Part shown: piece after piece, positions 11,085-20,471 of the stretch
Position numbering within the stretch: the stretch's first letter is position 1
Layout of the letters: each line of letters starts with the position of its first letter
Source of the DNA: Caulobacterales bacterium
Lineage (GTDB): Bacteria; Pseudomonadota; Alphaproteobacteria; Caulobacterales; Caulobacteraceae
Assembly: GCA_019510435.1 (NCBI GenBank)
Contig: JAEKKJ010000012.1
Span: forward strand, 143,854-207,853
Direction of reading: 5' to 3'
DNA length: 64,000 nt
Position numbers and translations under genes: made by a program
The notes under the pieces: model-generated
What the model was told of the DNA's origin: nothing
Database searches by the model: none
Seen by the model: the letters and a program-made list of their open reading frames with translations, nothing else

Positions 11085-12122
11085 TCAGCGAGCCAGGGCC
11101 AGGATGGCCGCGGCGATGCGGGCCCGATCCGGCGCGTAGGCGCTTTCCAGGGGTTTCGAATAGGGCACGGCCGAATAGGCGCCGCCCAGCCGCCGCACGG
11201 GCGCCTTCAGCTGGCCGAACAACTCCTCGCCGACCACCGCTGCGATCTCCGCGCCGGCCCCGAACGCCTTGACCGCCTCGTGCACGATGAGCACGCGCCC
11301 GGTCTTGCGGGCCGAGGCGAGCACGGTCTCGCGATCCCAGGGCGAGATGGTGCGCAGGTCGATCACCTCAACCGAGACCCCCTCGGCGGCGGCCAGTTCG
11401 GCGGCGGCGCGGGCCTCGCCGGCCAGGCGCGAATAGCTGACCACGGTGACGTCGGTCCCCTCGCGCTGGACCGCCGCCTTGCCCAGCGGCACGCGGTGCC
11501 CGGCGTCGGGCAGCTCGCCCGGCATGGGCGTGCGGTAGGTGGGCAGGTTCTCGATGAAGAGCACCGGGTCGGGGTCTTCGATGGCGCTGCGCAGCAGGCC
11601 GTAGGCGTCCTGCGGCGTCGACGGCGCCACCACCTTGATGCCCGGGGTGTGGGCGAACCAGGCCTCCAGATAATCGCAGTGCTGGCCGCCGGAGCCGTAG
11701 CCCAGGCCGGTCATGGTGCGGATCACGATCGGCACGCTGGTCTGGCCGCCTGACATGAAGCGCAGCTTGGCGGCGTGGTTCACGATCATGTCCATCGCCA
11801 CGGTCGTGAAGTTCATCAACATGATCTCGGCCACGGGCTTGTAGCCGACCAGGCTGGCGCCGATGGCCGCGCCGATGATCGCCTGTTCGGCGATCGGGGT
11901 GGAGCGCACGCGCTGGCCGCCGAAGCGGGTGGACAGGCCATTGGTGACGCCGACGATGCCGCCGCCTTCCGGGTCGGCCAGGTCCTCGCCCAGGGCCAGC
12001 AGCTTGTCGTCCTCGGCGAAGGCGTCCATCAGCGCCTTGCTCAGCCCGGCCAGGATGGTGGTGGTCGGCGGCTTGGGCGTGGCGGGCTTGGCGGCCGCGG
12101 GGGCGGTGCTGGTCTCGCTCAT
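11085..12122 (-). CDS. 2-oxoacid dehydrogenase E1 component, beta subunit
   Basis: A 345-residue transketolase-like protein with the pyrimidine-binding domain (LGEDLADPEGG, then TPIAEQAIIGAAIGAS with the Glu that activates thiamin) and the C-terminal transketolase domain (ISPWDRETVLASARKTGRVLIVHEA). An Ala/Pro/Lys leader of about 20 residues precedes it. It pairs with the alpha subunit encoded just upstream; the genes overlap by 4 bases (ATGA), implying coupled translation. Together they decarboxylate a 2-oxo acid (pyruvate, acetoin or branched-chain type; not resolvable) and reductively acylate a lipoyl domain. Confidence 0.93.
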   Translation of the reverse strand: MSETSTAPAAAKPATPKPPTTTILAGLSKALMDAFAEDDKLLALGEDLADPEGGGIVGVTNGLSTRFGGQRVRSTPIAEQAIIGAAIGASLVGYKPVAEIMLMNFTTVAMDMIVNHAAKLRFMSGGQTSVPIVIRTMTGLGYGSGGQHCDYLEAWFAHTPGIKVVAPSTPQDAYGLLRSAIEDPDPVLFIENLPTYRTPMPGELPDAGHRVPLGKAAVQREGTDVTVVSYSRLAGEARAAAELAAAEGVSVEVIDLRTISPWDRETVLASARKTGRVLIVHEAVKAFGAGAEIAAVVGEELFGQLKAPVRRLGGAYSAVPYSKPLESAYAPDRARIAAAILALAR

Positions 12123-13111
12123 GCGGCGATCTCCTCGGCGAAGACGTCCCGGCGCAGCTCGTCGGTTTCGGGGAAGGGCGAGGCCAGGGCGAAGGCCACG
12201 GCCGCGTCGATCTGGGCCTCGATCCCCGCCTCGATGGCGCTGAGCTGGTCGTCGGTGGCGATCCCGTCCTGGATCAGCCGGGCGCGGAACTTCGGCACGG
12301 GGTCGTCGGCCATGGCGGCGGCCTTCATGTCCTTGGGGATGTAGGCGTCCGGGTCGCCGAACACGTGGCCCATGAAGCGGAAGGTCATGGCCTCGATCAG
12401 GGTCGGGCCCTCGCCGGCGCGGGCCCGGGCCACGGCCTGGGCGGCGGCGCGGTACATGGCCGCCGGGTCGTTGCCGTCCACCCGCACGCCGGGGATGTTG
12501 TAGCCCTGGGCGCGGTCGGCGATCTGTTTGGCGGAGGTGCCGGCCTCATAGGTGGTGTGCTCGGCGAACTGGTTGTTCTGGCAAAGGAAGATCACCGGCA
12601 GCTTCCAGACCGCCGCCAGGTTCAGGGACTCGTGGAAGGCGCCGATGTTGGAGGCCCCGTCGCCGAAGGTCGCCACGACCACGCGGTCTGTCCCGTCCAG
12701 CTGCGCCGCCCAGCCCAGGCCGTTGGCGATCGGCATGGTCGAGCCCACCACGCCGGTGGTGACCATGATCCCCTTCTCCGGATAGGTCAGGTGCATGGGG
12801 CCGCCCTTGCCCTTGCACGAACCGGTCGCGCGGCCGGCGAGCTCGGCCCACAGGATGTCGAGGGGGAAGCCCTTGGCCAGCATGTCGTGGATGCCGCGAT
12901 AGATCGTGCAGAGGTAGTCGTCGTCGCGCAGCGCCGCGCTGAGCGCCGCGGGGATCACCTCCTGGCCGCGGTAGGAATAGTAGACCATGGCGATCTGGCC
13001 CGAGCGGATCACCTTGCGGGCGCGCTCGTCGTTGGCGTGCAGCAGCGCGACGCGCCGGTAGATCTCCAGCAGGGTCGCGGAGTCCGGCTCGAAGGCGTCG
13101 GGGGTGGCCAT
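12119..13111 (-). CDS. 2-oxoacid dehydrogenase E1 component, alpha subunit
   Basis: A 330-residue thiamin diphosphate enzyme. The ThDP/Mg motif runs from GDGASNIGAFHESLN to CQNNQFAEH near residues 150-185 (GDG ... NN spacing). GKGGPMHLTYPEKG and GSTMPIANGLGWA are typical of acetoin- or pyruvate-type E1 alpha chains. It forms an alpha2-beta2 E1 with the downstream gene. A copy of the TAACTTnnnTAGC-like motif lies 56-68 bases before its start, in the gap after the E2-core gene, so it may have its own promoter there. Confidence 0.93.
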   Translation of the reverse strand: MATPDAFEPDSATLLEIYRRVALLHANDERARKVIRSGQIAMVYYSYRGQEVIPAALSAALRDDDYLCTIYRGIHDMLAKGFPLDILWAELAGRATGSCKGKGGPMHLTYPEKGIMVTTGVVGSTMPIANGLGWAAQLDGTDRVVVATFGDGASNIGAFHESLNLAAVWKLPVIFLCQNNQFAEHTTYEAGTSAKQIADRAQGYNIPGVRVDGNDPAAMYRAAAQAVARARAGEGPTLIEAMTFRFMGHVFGDPDAYIPKDMKAAAMADDPVPKFRARLIQDGIATDDQLSAIEAGIEAQIDAAVAFALASPFPETDELRRDVFAEEIAA

Positions 13112-13166
13112 GGGGTTCCTCGCCCAGTCTTGCGTCTGCGGACGTCGTCGACGCGCCCGCTAATTC

Positions 13167-13179
13167 GCTAACTAATATA
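13167..13179 (-). promoter_or_regulatory. TAACTTnnnTAGC-type site (2 mismatches) before E1 alpha
   Basis: On the minus strand TATATTAGTTAGC matches 8 of the 10 fixed positions of the recurring motif. It lies in the only sizeable gap of the E2-E1-lipoyl gene string and is AT-rich against a GC-rich background. Confidence 0.5.
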
Positions 13180-13180
13180 A

Positions 13181-13912
13181 CTATGATGCAGCGGGTGCAA
13201 CCAGGGCTGCGGGGTCGGCGATCGCCTCACCCAGGTGACGCACGAAGCGGGCGGCGTCGGCGCCGTTGATCACCCGGTGGTCGTAGGTCAGCGACAGGGG
13301 CAGCATCTGGCGCGGCGCGAAGGCCTCGCCCGTCCAGACGGGGCGCGTCTGCATCGCGGTGACCCCCAGGATCGCCACCTCCGGCGCATTGAGGATCGGC
13401 GTGAAGGCCGTGCCGCCGATGCCGCCCAGCGAGCTGATGGTGAAGCAGCCGCCGCTCATCCGGTCCATCGGCAGGCCCTTGGTGCGGGCCAGCTCGCTGA
13501 CCTCGCGAAGTTCAGCGGCCAGGCTCGCCACGTCCCGCGCGTCGCAGTCGCGCAGCACCGGGACCAGCAGGCCCAGGGGGCCGTCGACGGCGATGCCGAT
13601 GTGGACATACTTCTTCAGCACCAGGGTCTCGCCGTCGGCCGACAGCGAGGCGTTGAACTGCGGATAGGCCTTGAGCGCCGCCACGACGGCCTTGATCAGG
13701 AAGACCAGGGGCGAGGGGCGCTCGCCGGGCGGCAGGGCCCGGCGGTGCGCCTCCAGGGCGGTGGCGTCCACCTCGTCGTGGTGGGTCACCTGGGGGATGG
13801 CGGCGTTGGCCGCCATGGTGCGCGCGACGATCTTCTGGAAGCGGGTGCGCACCACACATTCCACCGCGCCGAAGCGCTGGAAGGGGCTTTCGGGGGACGC
13901 GATATCGTTCAT
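13181..13912 (-). CDS. 2-oxoacid dehydrogenase E2 catalytic core without lipoyl domain
   Basis: A 243-residue acyltransferase core only. It starts at the RxxxARTMAANAAIPQVTH segment that opens the E2 catalytic domain and ends soon after LTYDHRVINGADAARF, which carries the catalytic His (about residue 212). No N-terminal lipoyl domain, hinge or peripheral subunit-binding domain is present, although a normal E2 has all three. The missing lipoyl domain is encoded as a separate gene three positions downstream (10839-11069). It should transfer the acyl group from that free lipoyl protein to CoA. No E3 gene is in the window. Confidence 0.9.
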   Translation of the reverse strand: MNDIASPESPFQRFGAVECVVRTRFQKIVARTMAANAAIPQVTHHDEVDATALEAHRRALPPGERPSPLVFLIKAVVAALKAYPQFNASLSADGETLVLKKYVHIGIAVDGPLGLLVPVLRDCDARDVASLAAELREVSELARTKGLPMDRMSGGCFTISSLGGIGGTAFTPILNAPEVAILGVTAMQTRPVWTGEAFAPRQMLPLSLTYDHRVINGADAARFVRHLGEAIADPAALVAPAAS

Positions 13913-13941
13913 TCCAGCGCTCTCCTCGAGGGCGCAACATA

Positions 13942-13954
13942 GCTATAGAATTTA
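13942..13954 (-). promoter_or_regulatory. TAACTTnnnTAGC-type site (1 mismatch), divergent promoter region
   Basis: The minus strand reads TAAATTCTATAGC, 9 of 10 fixed positions. It is 30 bases before the E2-core start and about 78 bases before the serine hydrolase start, so it could serve both divergent operons. Confidence 0.5.
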
Positions 13955-14031
13955 ACGACGCTATCGATTTATTATGCGGCCAAAGAGCCTGCCCCGCGCC
14001 GCGGGCGTGGCCGTGCCGGGAGGTCGAGAAG

Positions 14032-15180
14032 GTGAGCGTTCTCAGCGCCGTCGAGCCGCGCATCGAGCTGGTCCGCGACGCCATGGACGCCGCCGTCGCG
14101 TCCGGCGCCGAGACCGGGCTGCAGGTCGTGGCCTACCATCGCGGGCGCAAGGTGATCGACCTCTGCGCCGGCTTGGCGGACCCGCAGGCCGGGCGGCCGG
14201 TGACGCCCGACACCCTGTTCAACGTCTACTCCGTCACCAAGGCGGTGGCGGCCACGGCGCTGCATATCCAGGCCGAGCGCGGGCTGGTGGACTACGACGC
14301 GCCCATCGCGACCTACTGGCCCGCCTTCGCGGCCAACGGCAAGGCGGCGGCGACGGTGCGCCACGCGCTCACCCACCGCGCCGGCGTGCCGCAGATGCCG
14401 GCGGGCGTGACGCCCGAGATGATCTGCGACTGGGCCGCGATGACGGACGCCATCGCCGACCTGCCGCCCCTGGCGCCGCCCGGCGAGAAGACCCTCTACC
14501 AGTCGATGACCTTCGGCTGGATCGTCGGCGAGATCGTGCGCCGCACCGATCCGAAGGGCCGCGACTTCCGCCAGTTCGTGCTGGACGAGATCGCCCAGCC
14601 GCTGGGGCTGGCCGACCTGTGGATCGGCATCCCGGACGCGGCCGAACCGCGGGTGGCGGTGATGAGCGACCGCAACGCCGACGATCCGGTCCCGCCGGAC
14701 ACCACGCTCTGGACCCAGTCCATGCCGCCGGCCGTGGCGCTGAGCCCGCGGGTGTTCGCGCGGCCGGACGTGCGCCGCGCCTGCATCCCCGGCGTCGGGG
14801 GCATCTTTACGGCCAGGGACGAGGCGCGGTTCTGGGCGATGCTGGCCGAGGGCGGGGCGCTGGATGGCGTACGGCTGCTGTCCGCAGACCGGGTCGCCGG
14901 CTTCTCCACGCTGCGCGAGCACGGCGACGAGCCCGATCCCGTGATGTTCGGCATTCCCTTGCCGATCAGCGTCGGCGGCTACTGGGTGGGCGGGCCGCGG
15001 GTGACCGGCCCACGGGCCATCTGGCATCCGGGCGCCGGCGGCTCCATCGGCTGGGCCGACCCCGACCACCGCCTGGCCGTGGCCATCTGCCACAACCGGA
15101 TGTTCAACACCCGCAGTCCGGACGACGATCCCATCCTGCCCATCACGCGGGCGATCGTGCGCGCGCTGGACCTTTCGTGA
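14032..15180 (+). CDS. beta-lactamase-like serine hydrolase/esterase (EstB type)
   Basis: A 382-residue class C beta-lactamase fold. The nucleophile motif SVTK (S-x-x-K) sits near residue 72, a Tyr-containing SMTFGW segment near residue 165 may supply the second motif, and a WHPGAGGS segment in the last third stands where a KTG-like motif is expected. Such proteins usually act as esterases on small esters or lactones. As first gene of a P450-rubredoxin-crotonase-GMC operon, it may hydrolyse an ester or lactone formed during degradation. Start GTG 14032 follows GGAGG with good spacing. Confidence 0.85.
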   Translation: MSVLSAVEPRIELVRDAMDAAVASGAETGLQVVAYHRGRKVIDLCAGLADPQAGRPVTPDTLFNVYSVTKAVAATALHIQAERGLVDYDAPIATYWPAFAANGKAAATVRHALTHRAGVPQMPAGVTPEMICDWAAMTDAIADLPPLAPPGEKTLYQSMTFGWIVGEIVRRTDPKGRDFRQFVLDEIAQPLGLADLWIGIPDAAEPRVAVMSDRNADDPVPPDTTLWTQSMPPAVALSPRVFARPDVRRACIPGVGGIFTARDEARFWAMLAEGGALDGVRLLSADRVAGFSTLREHGDEPDPVMFGIPLPISVGGYWVGGPRVTGPRAIWHPGAGGSIGWADPDHRLAVAICHNRMFNTRSPDDDPILPITRAIVRALDLS

Positions 15181-15211
15181 CCGGACCTGTCCTGACCTTG
15201 GGAGCGCGCCG

Positions 15212-16474
15212 ATGAGCGTGATGACCGCGCCGCTGAAGCTGGAGGACCTGGAGGACCGGTCCTTCGACCCCTTCATGGTCGAGAAGCTGTCGCACGGCTC
15301 GACCGCGGACCCCTATCCGACCATCCACGCCGCCATGGCTAAGGGGCCGGTGCACAAGGGCGCCTACCGAGACCTCTTCGACGCCGTGCCGGACGTGCAG
15401 ATGGCCGGCCTCAACCACTACGTCGTCCTGGGCTACGACCTGATCCAGCAGGTGCTGCTGGACCCGCAGACCTTCACCAACCGCGAGGCCTTCGAGCACA
15501 ACCTCGGACGCTCCTTCGGCCATACCGTCACCGTCATGGACGGCGAGGAGCACGCCCGCTTCCGCCGGATCTTCCAGCGCGCCTTCCTGCCCCAGGTGGT
15601 GGCCAAGTGGGGGGAGACCGTGGTCGATCCCGTGGTGGACCGCCTGATGGGTGCGTTCATCCAGCGCGGCGAGGCCGACCTGGTGGCCGACTTCACCCAT
15701 CACTATCCGTTCCAGGTGATCTATCGCCAGCTGGAGCTGGAACCCGAGCAGGCGCCGATCTTCCACAAGCTGGCCATCGCCCAGCTGCTGTCCTCCATCG
15801 GCGCCCCGCAGGGGCAGGAGGCCAGCCGCAAGCTGGGCGACTTCTTCGCGGGTCTGCTGACCCTGCGACGGGCGCAGCCCGGGAGCGACCTCGTCAGCCA
15901 CCTGGCGACGGTGGAGGTGGATGGCGAGCGCCTGCCCGACGACGTCCTGATCGCCTTCCTGCGCCAGCTGATGAACGCCGGCGGCGACACCACCTATCGC
16001 GGCACCAGCGTTCTGCTGACCGGCCTGCTGACCCATCCGGACCAGCTGGCGGCCGTGGCGGCGGACCGCAGCCTTATCCCCCAGGCGATCGACGAGGCCC
16101 TGCGCTGGGAAGGGCCGGTGGCCTCCACCTGGCGGCACGCGGCGCGCGACGTGACCCTGGCCGGGGTCGACATCCCCCAGGGCGCCATCGTCAATGTGGT
16201 GCTGGCCTCGGCCAACCGCGATCCGGCCAAGTTCCCCGATCCCGACCGCTTCGACATCTTCCGCGACCGTTCGGTGCGCCCGTTGCCGTTCGCCACGGGG
16301 CCGCACGTCTGCATCGGCCAGCACCTGGCCAAGGTGGAGATGACTCGGGCCCTGAACGCGGTCCTGGATCGCCTGCCGAACCTGAGGCTGGATCCGGACA
16401 AGCCGGCGCCGGACATCGTGGGCCACATCCTGCGGGTGCCTGAGCACATCCACGTGCGCTTCGATCCGGCCTGA
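15212..16474 (+). CDS. cytochrome P450
   Basis: A 420-residue soluble bacterial P450. The I-helix oxygen-activation motif reads AGGDTT near residue 257, the K-helix ExxR is EALR near residue 296, and the heme loop is [12 protein letters not shown] with the Cys thiolate ligand near residue 367. It inserts one oxygen atom into an unactivated C-H bond using two electrons. A rubredoxin gene begins 7 bases after the stop and no ferredoxin or reductase is adjacent, so the rubredoxin is the likely electron donor. It is distinct from the P450cam-like protein encoded at 20472-21701. Confidence 0.95.
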   Translation: MSVMTAPLKLEDLEDRSFDPFMVEKLSHGSTADPYPTIHAAMAKGPVHKGAYRDLFDAVPDVQMAGLNHYVVLGYDLIQQVLLDPQTFTNREAFEHNLGRSFGHTVTVMDGEEHARFRRIFQRAFLPQVVAKWGETVVDPVVDRLMGAFIQRGEADLVADFTHHYPFQVIYRQLELEPEQAPIFHKLAIAQLLSSIGAPQGQEASRKLGDFFAGLLTLRRAQPGSDLVSHLATVEVDGERLPDDVLIAFLRQLMNAGGDTTYRGTSVLLTGLLTHPDQLAAVAADRSLIPQAIDEALRWEGPVASTWRHAARDVTLAGVDIPQGAIVNVVLASANRDPAKFPDPDRFDIFRDRSVRPLPFATGPHVCIGQHLAKVEMTRALNAVLDRLPNLRLDPDKPAPDIVGHILRVPEHIHVRFDPA

Positions 16475-16481
16475 CGCGCCG

Positions 16482-16646
16482 ATGAAGCAGTGGATGTGCC
16501 TGAACTGCGGCTGGGCCTATGACGAGGCGGTCGGCGACCCCTCCGCCGGCATCGCCCCCGGCACGCGCTGGGAGGATATCCCGGACACCTGGCGCTGCCC
16601 GGACTGCGGGGCGGCCAAATCCGAATTCGACATGGTGGAGGTCTGA
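16482..16646 (+). CDS. rubredoxin (54 aa), missing from the ORF track
   Basis: ATG 16482 opens a 54-codon [19 protein letters not shown] ... [21 protein letters not shown], ending TGA 16646. The two C-x-x-C-G knuckles (CLNCG and CPDCG) and the conserved aromatic residues around the Fe(Cys)4 site are complete, so this is a full-length single-iron rubredoxin. It transfers one electron at a time in the cytosol. Its position 7 bases after a P450 gene and 41 bases before a crotonase gene suggests that it feeds that P450; rubredoxins more often serve AlkB-type hydroxylases, and none is present here. Confidence 0.93.
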   Translation: MKQWMCLNCGWAYDEAVGDPSAGIAPGTRWEDIPDTWRCPDCGAAKSEFDMVEV

Positions 16647-16687
16647 GGGCGAGGCCCTGGACCTGCGCGCTTGAGGAGTGATCGCCC

Positions 16688-17443
16688 GTGCCGTTCGACG
16701 CCGATGAGACCCGCTTCAGCAACCTGCGCTTCGCCCGCGAGGGCGGGGTTCTGGAGATGACCCTGCACACCCGCGGCGGCGAGGCGCTGTGGGGCATCGC
16801 CGAGGACGGGCTGCACAACGAGCTGGGCGTCGCGTTCGCCGAGATCGCCCGCGACCGCGAGACCAAGGTGGTGATCCTGACCGGCACGGGCACAAGCTTC
16901 ATCGCCGGCATGGACCCGCAATCGCGGCCGACCGAGACCAGCCGCAGCGCCATCTGGGCGCGGATGCACCGCGAGGGCGTGGCGCTTCTCGAAAACCTGC
17001 TGGCCATCCCCGTGCCGGTGATCGCCGCGGTGAACGGGCCCGCGCTGATCCATGCGGAGGTGGCGGCGCTGAGCGACATCGTGCTGGCGTCCGAGACCGC
17101 CGAGTTCGCCGACGTGGCGCATGTGGCCGGCGGGGTGGTGCCGGGGGACGGGGTACAGACCGCCTGGCTGACCCTGCTGGGGCCCAACCGCGGGCGCTAC
17201 TTCCTGCTGACCGGCCAGCGGATCGGGGCGCAGGAGGCCAAGGCCCTCGGGGTGGTGGGCGAGGTGCTGGCGGCGGACCAGCTGCTGCCCCGCGCGCGGG
17301 AGCTGGCGCAGGGGCTGGCGAAGCTGCCGGCGACCATGCTGCGCCACACCCGGGCGGTCATGGTGCGCGACCTGCGCCGGCGGATGGCGGACGAGCTGTC
17401 CCTGGGCCTGGCGCTCGAGGCGCTGGCGGCGACCGAACAATGA
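16688..17443 (+). CDS. crotonase-fold hydrolase resembling 6-oxocamphor hydrolase
   Basis: A 251-residue crotonase-superfamily protein. The usual [29 protein letters not shown] oxyanion-hole region is followed by [16 protein letters not shown] and [14 protein letters not shown], and the protein ends [14 protein letters not shown]. From memory these blocks match 6-oxocamphor hydrolase (CamK/OCH) closely; that enzyme uses a His and the Asp of VPGDG to cleave a cyclic beta-diketone by a retro-Claisen reaction without CoA. It would open a ring produced by the neighbouring P450 and a dehydrogenase. Start GTG 16688. The stop overlaps the next gene's ATG (ATGA). Confidence 0.8.
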   Translation: MPFDADETRFSNLRFAREGGVLEMTLHTRGGEALWGIAEDGLHNELGVAFAEIARDRETKVVILTGTGTSFIAGMDPQSRPTETSRSAIWARMHREGVALLENLLAIPVPVIAAVNGPALIHAEVAALSDIVLASETAEFADVAHVAGGVVPGDGVQTAWLTLLGPNRGRYFLLTGQRIGAQEAKALGVVGEVLAADQLLPRARELAQGLAKLPATMLRHTRAVMVRDLRRRMADELSLGLALEALAATEQ

Positions 17444-19044
17444 GCGAGGGCCTGGAGGCCGACGTCATCGTCGTGGGCGGCGGGGCGGCCGGAGCGGTGC
17501 TGGCGGCGCGCCTGTCCGAGGATCCGCGGCGCAAGGTGCTGCTGGTGGAGGCCGGGCCGGATGCGCGGGCGCTGAAGTACCGCGTGCCCGCCGGCACCAT
17601 CGCCCTGATCGGCGACAAGGTGACCGACTGGCAGTACCCGCCGCAGCCGGACCCCACCCTGAACGGCCGGCCGGTCTTGTGCGCGGCGGGGCGGATGCTG
17701 GGCGGCTCCACGGCCATGAACGGCATGGTCTACAACCGCGGCCAGCGCAGCGACTACGACGGCTGGGCGAAAGATGCGCCCGGCTGGTCGTTCGACGAGG
17801 TCTTGCCCTATTTCATCAAGGCCGAGGCCTATGGCGGGCCGCCCGTGCAGGGCCGGGGCAGCGCGGGGCCGCAGAAGGTGACGCCACCGCGCGCCACCCA
17901 TCCGCTGGCCGAGGCCTTCATCGACGCCTGCGGGGCGCAGGGGATGCCGCGGCGCGACGACTATTGCGCGGGCGAGGCCCTGGGCGCTTTCCGGGTGGAC
18001 GGCTTCATCGGCGCCGACGGCCTGCGCTGCAGCACCGCGGACGGCTACCTGCGCCCCGCCATGGGCCGCGCGAACCTCACCGTCCTGACGCAGGCCTGCG
18101 CCGAGCGGATCGTGTTCGAGGGGCGCCGCGCGGTGGGCGTGGAGGTGCGCCAGGGCGACACGGTGCGGACCCACCGGGCGCGGCAGGAGGTGGTGGTGGC
18201 CGCCGGGGCCTATGGCTCTCCCGCGCTGCTGATGCGCTCAGGCGTGGGGGAGGCCGCGGCGCTCTCGGCCCTCGGCATCGCGGTGGTGGCGGACCTGCCG
18301 CAGGTGGGCCGCAACCTGCGCGACCACATCGGCGCCGGGGTCAGCAAGCTGGTCACCGTGCCCACCTACAACAGCCCGCGCGGGCTGCCGCAGCTGCTGG
18401 CCTACGGCCTGGAGTTCCTGCTGACCCGCAAGGGCCCGCTGGCCTCGACGGTGGTCCAGGCCATGGCCTACGGCAAGTCGGACCCGACGCTGGACGAGCC
18501 GGACTTCATGCTGAGCTTCCTGCCGCTCTGCATCGACTACCGCAGCTCGCCGCCATCGCTGCACGCGAGCCCCGGGATCAATGTCGGGGTCAATATCTGC
18601 CGGCCGAAGAGCTCCGGCCAGGTGGTGCTGGTCTCCGCCGATCCCCGCGAGCCGCCGCGGGCGCACCATCGCCTGCTGGACGATCCGCGCGACGTGGAGG
18701 TGCTGGCCAAGGGCCTGGGCGCCACCGCCGCCGTGCTGGCTTCGCCGCCCTTCGCGCGGTTCGTCGCCGAGCCGTGCAGCCCGGCGGTTGAGCCGACCGA
18801 CCTGGAAGGCTGGGCCGAGCATGCGCGCAAGGTGGGCGGCTCCTCCTATCATCCGGTCGGAACCTGCCGCATGGGCCGCGCGGGGGAGGCCGTGGTGTCG
18901 CCGACGTTGGAGGTCTACGGCGTGACGGGGCTGCGCGTGGCCGACGCCTCGATCATGCCGACCCTGACCTCCGGCAACACCGCTGCGCCCACCATCATGA
19001 TCGCCGAGAAGGCCGCGGAGCTGATCGCCCAGAGCCGGGTCTAG
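17440..19044 (+). CDS. GMC family flavin alcohol oxidoreductase
   Basis: A 534-residue glucose-methanol-choline oxidoreductase. The N-terminal FAD motif is [19 protein letters not shown], the second GMC signature is [18 protein letters not shown] near residue 90, the active-site His lies in [12 protein letters not shown] near residue 470, and [17 protein letters not shown] closes the FAD domain. It oxidises a primary or secondary alcohol to a carbonyl. In this operon it could oxidise the alcohol made by the P450 into the ketone needed by the OCH-like hydrolase. Start ATG 17440 overlaps the crotonase stop; the track start at 16789 is a shadow extension. Confidence 0.93.
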   Translation: MSEGLEADVIVVGGGAAGAVLAARLSEDPRRKVLLVEAGPDARALKYRVPAGTIALIGDKVTDWQYPPQPDPTLNGRPVLCAAGRMLGGSTAMNGMVYNRGQRSDYDGWAKDAPGWSFDEVLPYFIKAEAYGGPPVQGRGSAGPQKVTPPRATHPLAEAFIDACGAQGMPRRDDYCAGEALGAFRVDGFIGADGLRCSTADGYLRPAMGRANLTVLTQACAERIVFEGRRAVGVEVRQGDTVRTHRARQEVVVAAGAYGSPALLMRSGVGEAAALSALGIAVVADLPQVGRNLRDHIGAGVSKLVTVPTYNSPRGLPQLLAYGLEFLLTRKGPLASTVVQAMAYGKSDPTLDEPDFMLSFLPLCIDYRSSPPSLHASPGINVGVNICRPKSSGQVVLVSADPREPPRAHHRLLDDPRDVEVLAKGLGATAAVLASPPFARFVAEPCSPAVEPTDLEGWAEHARKVGGSSYHPVGTCRMGRAGEAVVSPTLEVYGVTGLRVADASIMPTLTSGNTAAPTIMIAEKAAELIAQSRV

Positions 19045-20375
19045 GGCGTCACGACGGCCGGCCGGGGCCCTGCGCCCGTCGGGGCGCCCCGCGCCTGGGC
19101 ATAGAGCCGCGGCAGGCCCAGCGCGAGCAGGAGGGCCAGGCCCGCCGAGCCCAGGCCCACGGCGCTGACCGAGGCCTGAAGCGCCATCTCGTCGCCGAAC
19201 ACCCGGTCCGTGACCAGGGCCACGAGGGTCGGGCCGCATCCCAGGCCGAGCAGGTTGCCGATCATCAGCAGCAGCGCCGCGACGCGGCCGCGCAGGGGGC
19301 CGGGAACCAGGTCCTGCAGCGCCGGATAGCTGCTGACAGCCACGAAGTTCATGGCGAAATGGATCACGCCCAGGGAGACCAGGGCCACGCCCGCGCTGCG
19401 CGCCATGCTGAAGACCGCAAGGCCCGCGAGCGTCACCGGCAGGCCCAGCAGCGGGATCAGCACCCGGCCGTCGCCCGGCCGCCAGCGGGCCAGCCGGTCG
19501 GAGAGGACGCCACTGCAGACGCCCGCGCTCGCCGAGCACACCAGCAGCAGCACGGCGAAGGCCGCGCCCGCGTCGCGCGGCGGCATGCCATAGATCCGCA
19601 TCAGCACCGTCGGCGCCCAGGAGGAGACGCCGTAGCCGAGGATGAAGACCGCGCTGAACGTGGCGAGGAACAGGCCGTAGGTGAGCGGCCGCGCGCCGAT
19701 CAGGGCGCCAAGTCCCGCCGCGGGGCTGGCAAGCCGCGGCGTGGGCGTCTCGAGCCGCGGCGGCTCGCGCAGTGTGGTCACCAGCAGGGCGACCAACAGC
19801 CCAGGCGCGCCCATGGCCAGGAACACGATCTTCCACGGCGCCCAGCCGTGCGGCAGCCAGGCGGGCGGGTGCTGGGCGAGGGCGCTCAGCAGCATCCCGC
19901 CCACGAACAGCGAACCGGCGCTGCCCACCGGCGTGCCCGCCTGCATCAGGCCCATGGCGCGGCCGCGGCGCTCGGGCGCGAAGGAATCGGCCATCAGCGA
20001 GACGCATGCCGGCGCGAGGCAGGCCTCGCCCAGCCCCACCGCCATGCGTGCGGCGAACAGCTGCCAGAAGGTGGTCGCCAGCCCGCAGGCCATGGTGGCG
20101 AGACTCCAGAACGCGATCCCGCCCACCAGCAGGTTGCGCCGATTGCCACGGTCGGCCGCCCAGCCCAGCGGCAGGCCGGCCACGGCGTAGATGGAGGCGA
20201 ACGCCATCCCCTGGATCAGGCTGACCTGCGTGTCGCTGACGTGGAGGTCGGCCTTCAGCGAGGGCAGCAGGAGGGTGACGATCTGCCGGTCGAGAAAGGC
20301 CATCACCCACGCCAGGAACAGCACGCCCACCAGCCAGGCGGCGTAGGCGCCGGAGGAGGGGCTGGGGCGCGGCAT
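19041..20375 (-). CDS. MFS transporter (spinster-like)
   Basis: A 444-residue inner-membrane carrier with 12 predicted helices. The first loop reads [28 protein letters not shown], and [14 protein letters not shown] gives the MFS motif A between helices 2 and 3. It is a clear paralogue in layout of the MFS protein at 41511-42848 and belongs with carriers often found in aromatic, terpene or steroid catabolic loci. It is the last gene of an SDR-P450-MFS string on the minus strand and converges with, and overlaps by 4 bases, the GMC gene end. Substrate unknown. Confidence 0.9.
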   Translation of the reverse strand: MPRPSPSSGAYAAWLVGVLFLAWVMAFLDRQIVTLLLPSLKADLHVSDTQVSLIQGMAFASIYAVAGLPLGWAADRGNRRNLLVGGIAFWSLATMACGLATTFWQLFAARMAVGLGEACLAPACVSLMADSFAPERRGRAMGLMQAGTPVGSAGSLFVGGMLLSALAQHPPAWLPHGWAPWKIVFLAMGAPGLLVALLVTTLREPPRLETPTPRLASPAAGLGALIGARPLTYGLFLATFSAVFILGYGVSSWAPTVLMRIYGMPPRDAGAAFAVLLLVCSASAGVCSGVLSDRLARWRPGDGRVLIPLLGLPVTLAGLAVFSMARSAGVALVSLGVIHFAMNFVAVSSYPALQDLVPGPLRGRVAALLLMIGNLLGLGCGPTLVALVTDRVFGDEMALQASVSAVGLGSAGLALLLALGLPRLYAQARGAPTGAGPRPAVVTP

Positions 20376-20409
20376 GGACTAGATGTTCCTGAGCATTTGG
20401 GGCGTACGG

Positions 20410-20428
20410 CTTCCCCCGGAGGGGGAAG
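20410..20428. repeat. short GC-rich hairpin between P450 and MFS genes
   Basis: CTTCCCCC-GGA-GGGGGAAG is a perfect 8-bp stem with a 3-base loop in the 96-base gap between the P450 and MFS genes. It has no T-tract. It resembles the CCCC/GGGG palindromes of the element at 8853-8990 and may be a solo copy of a related repeat or an mRNA stabilising hairpin. Confidence 0.45.
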
Positions 20429-20471
20429 TGTTGCGCGGAAGATGGCGAGAGGCTTTCCGCATTCGCTGTCC

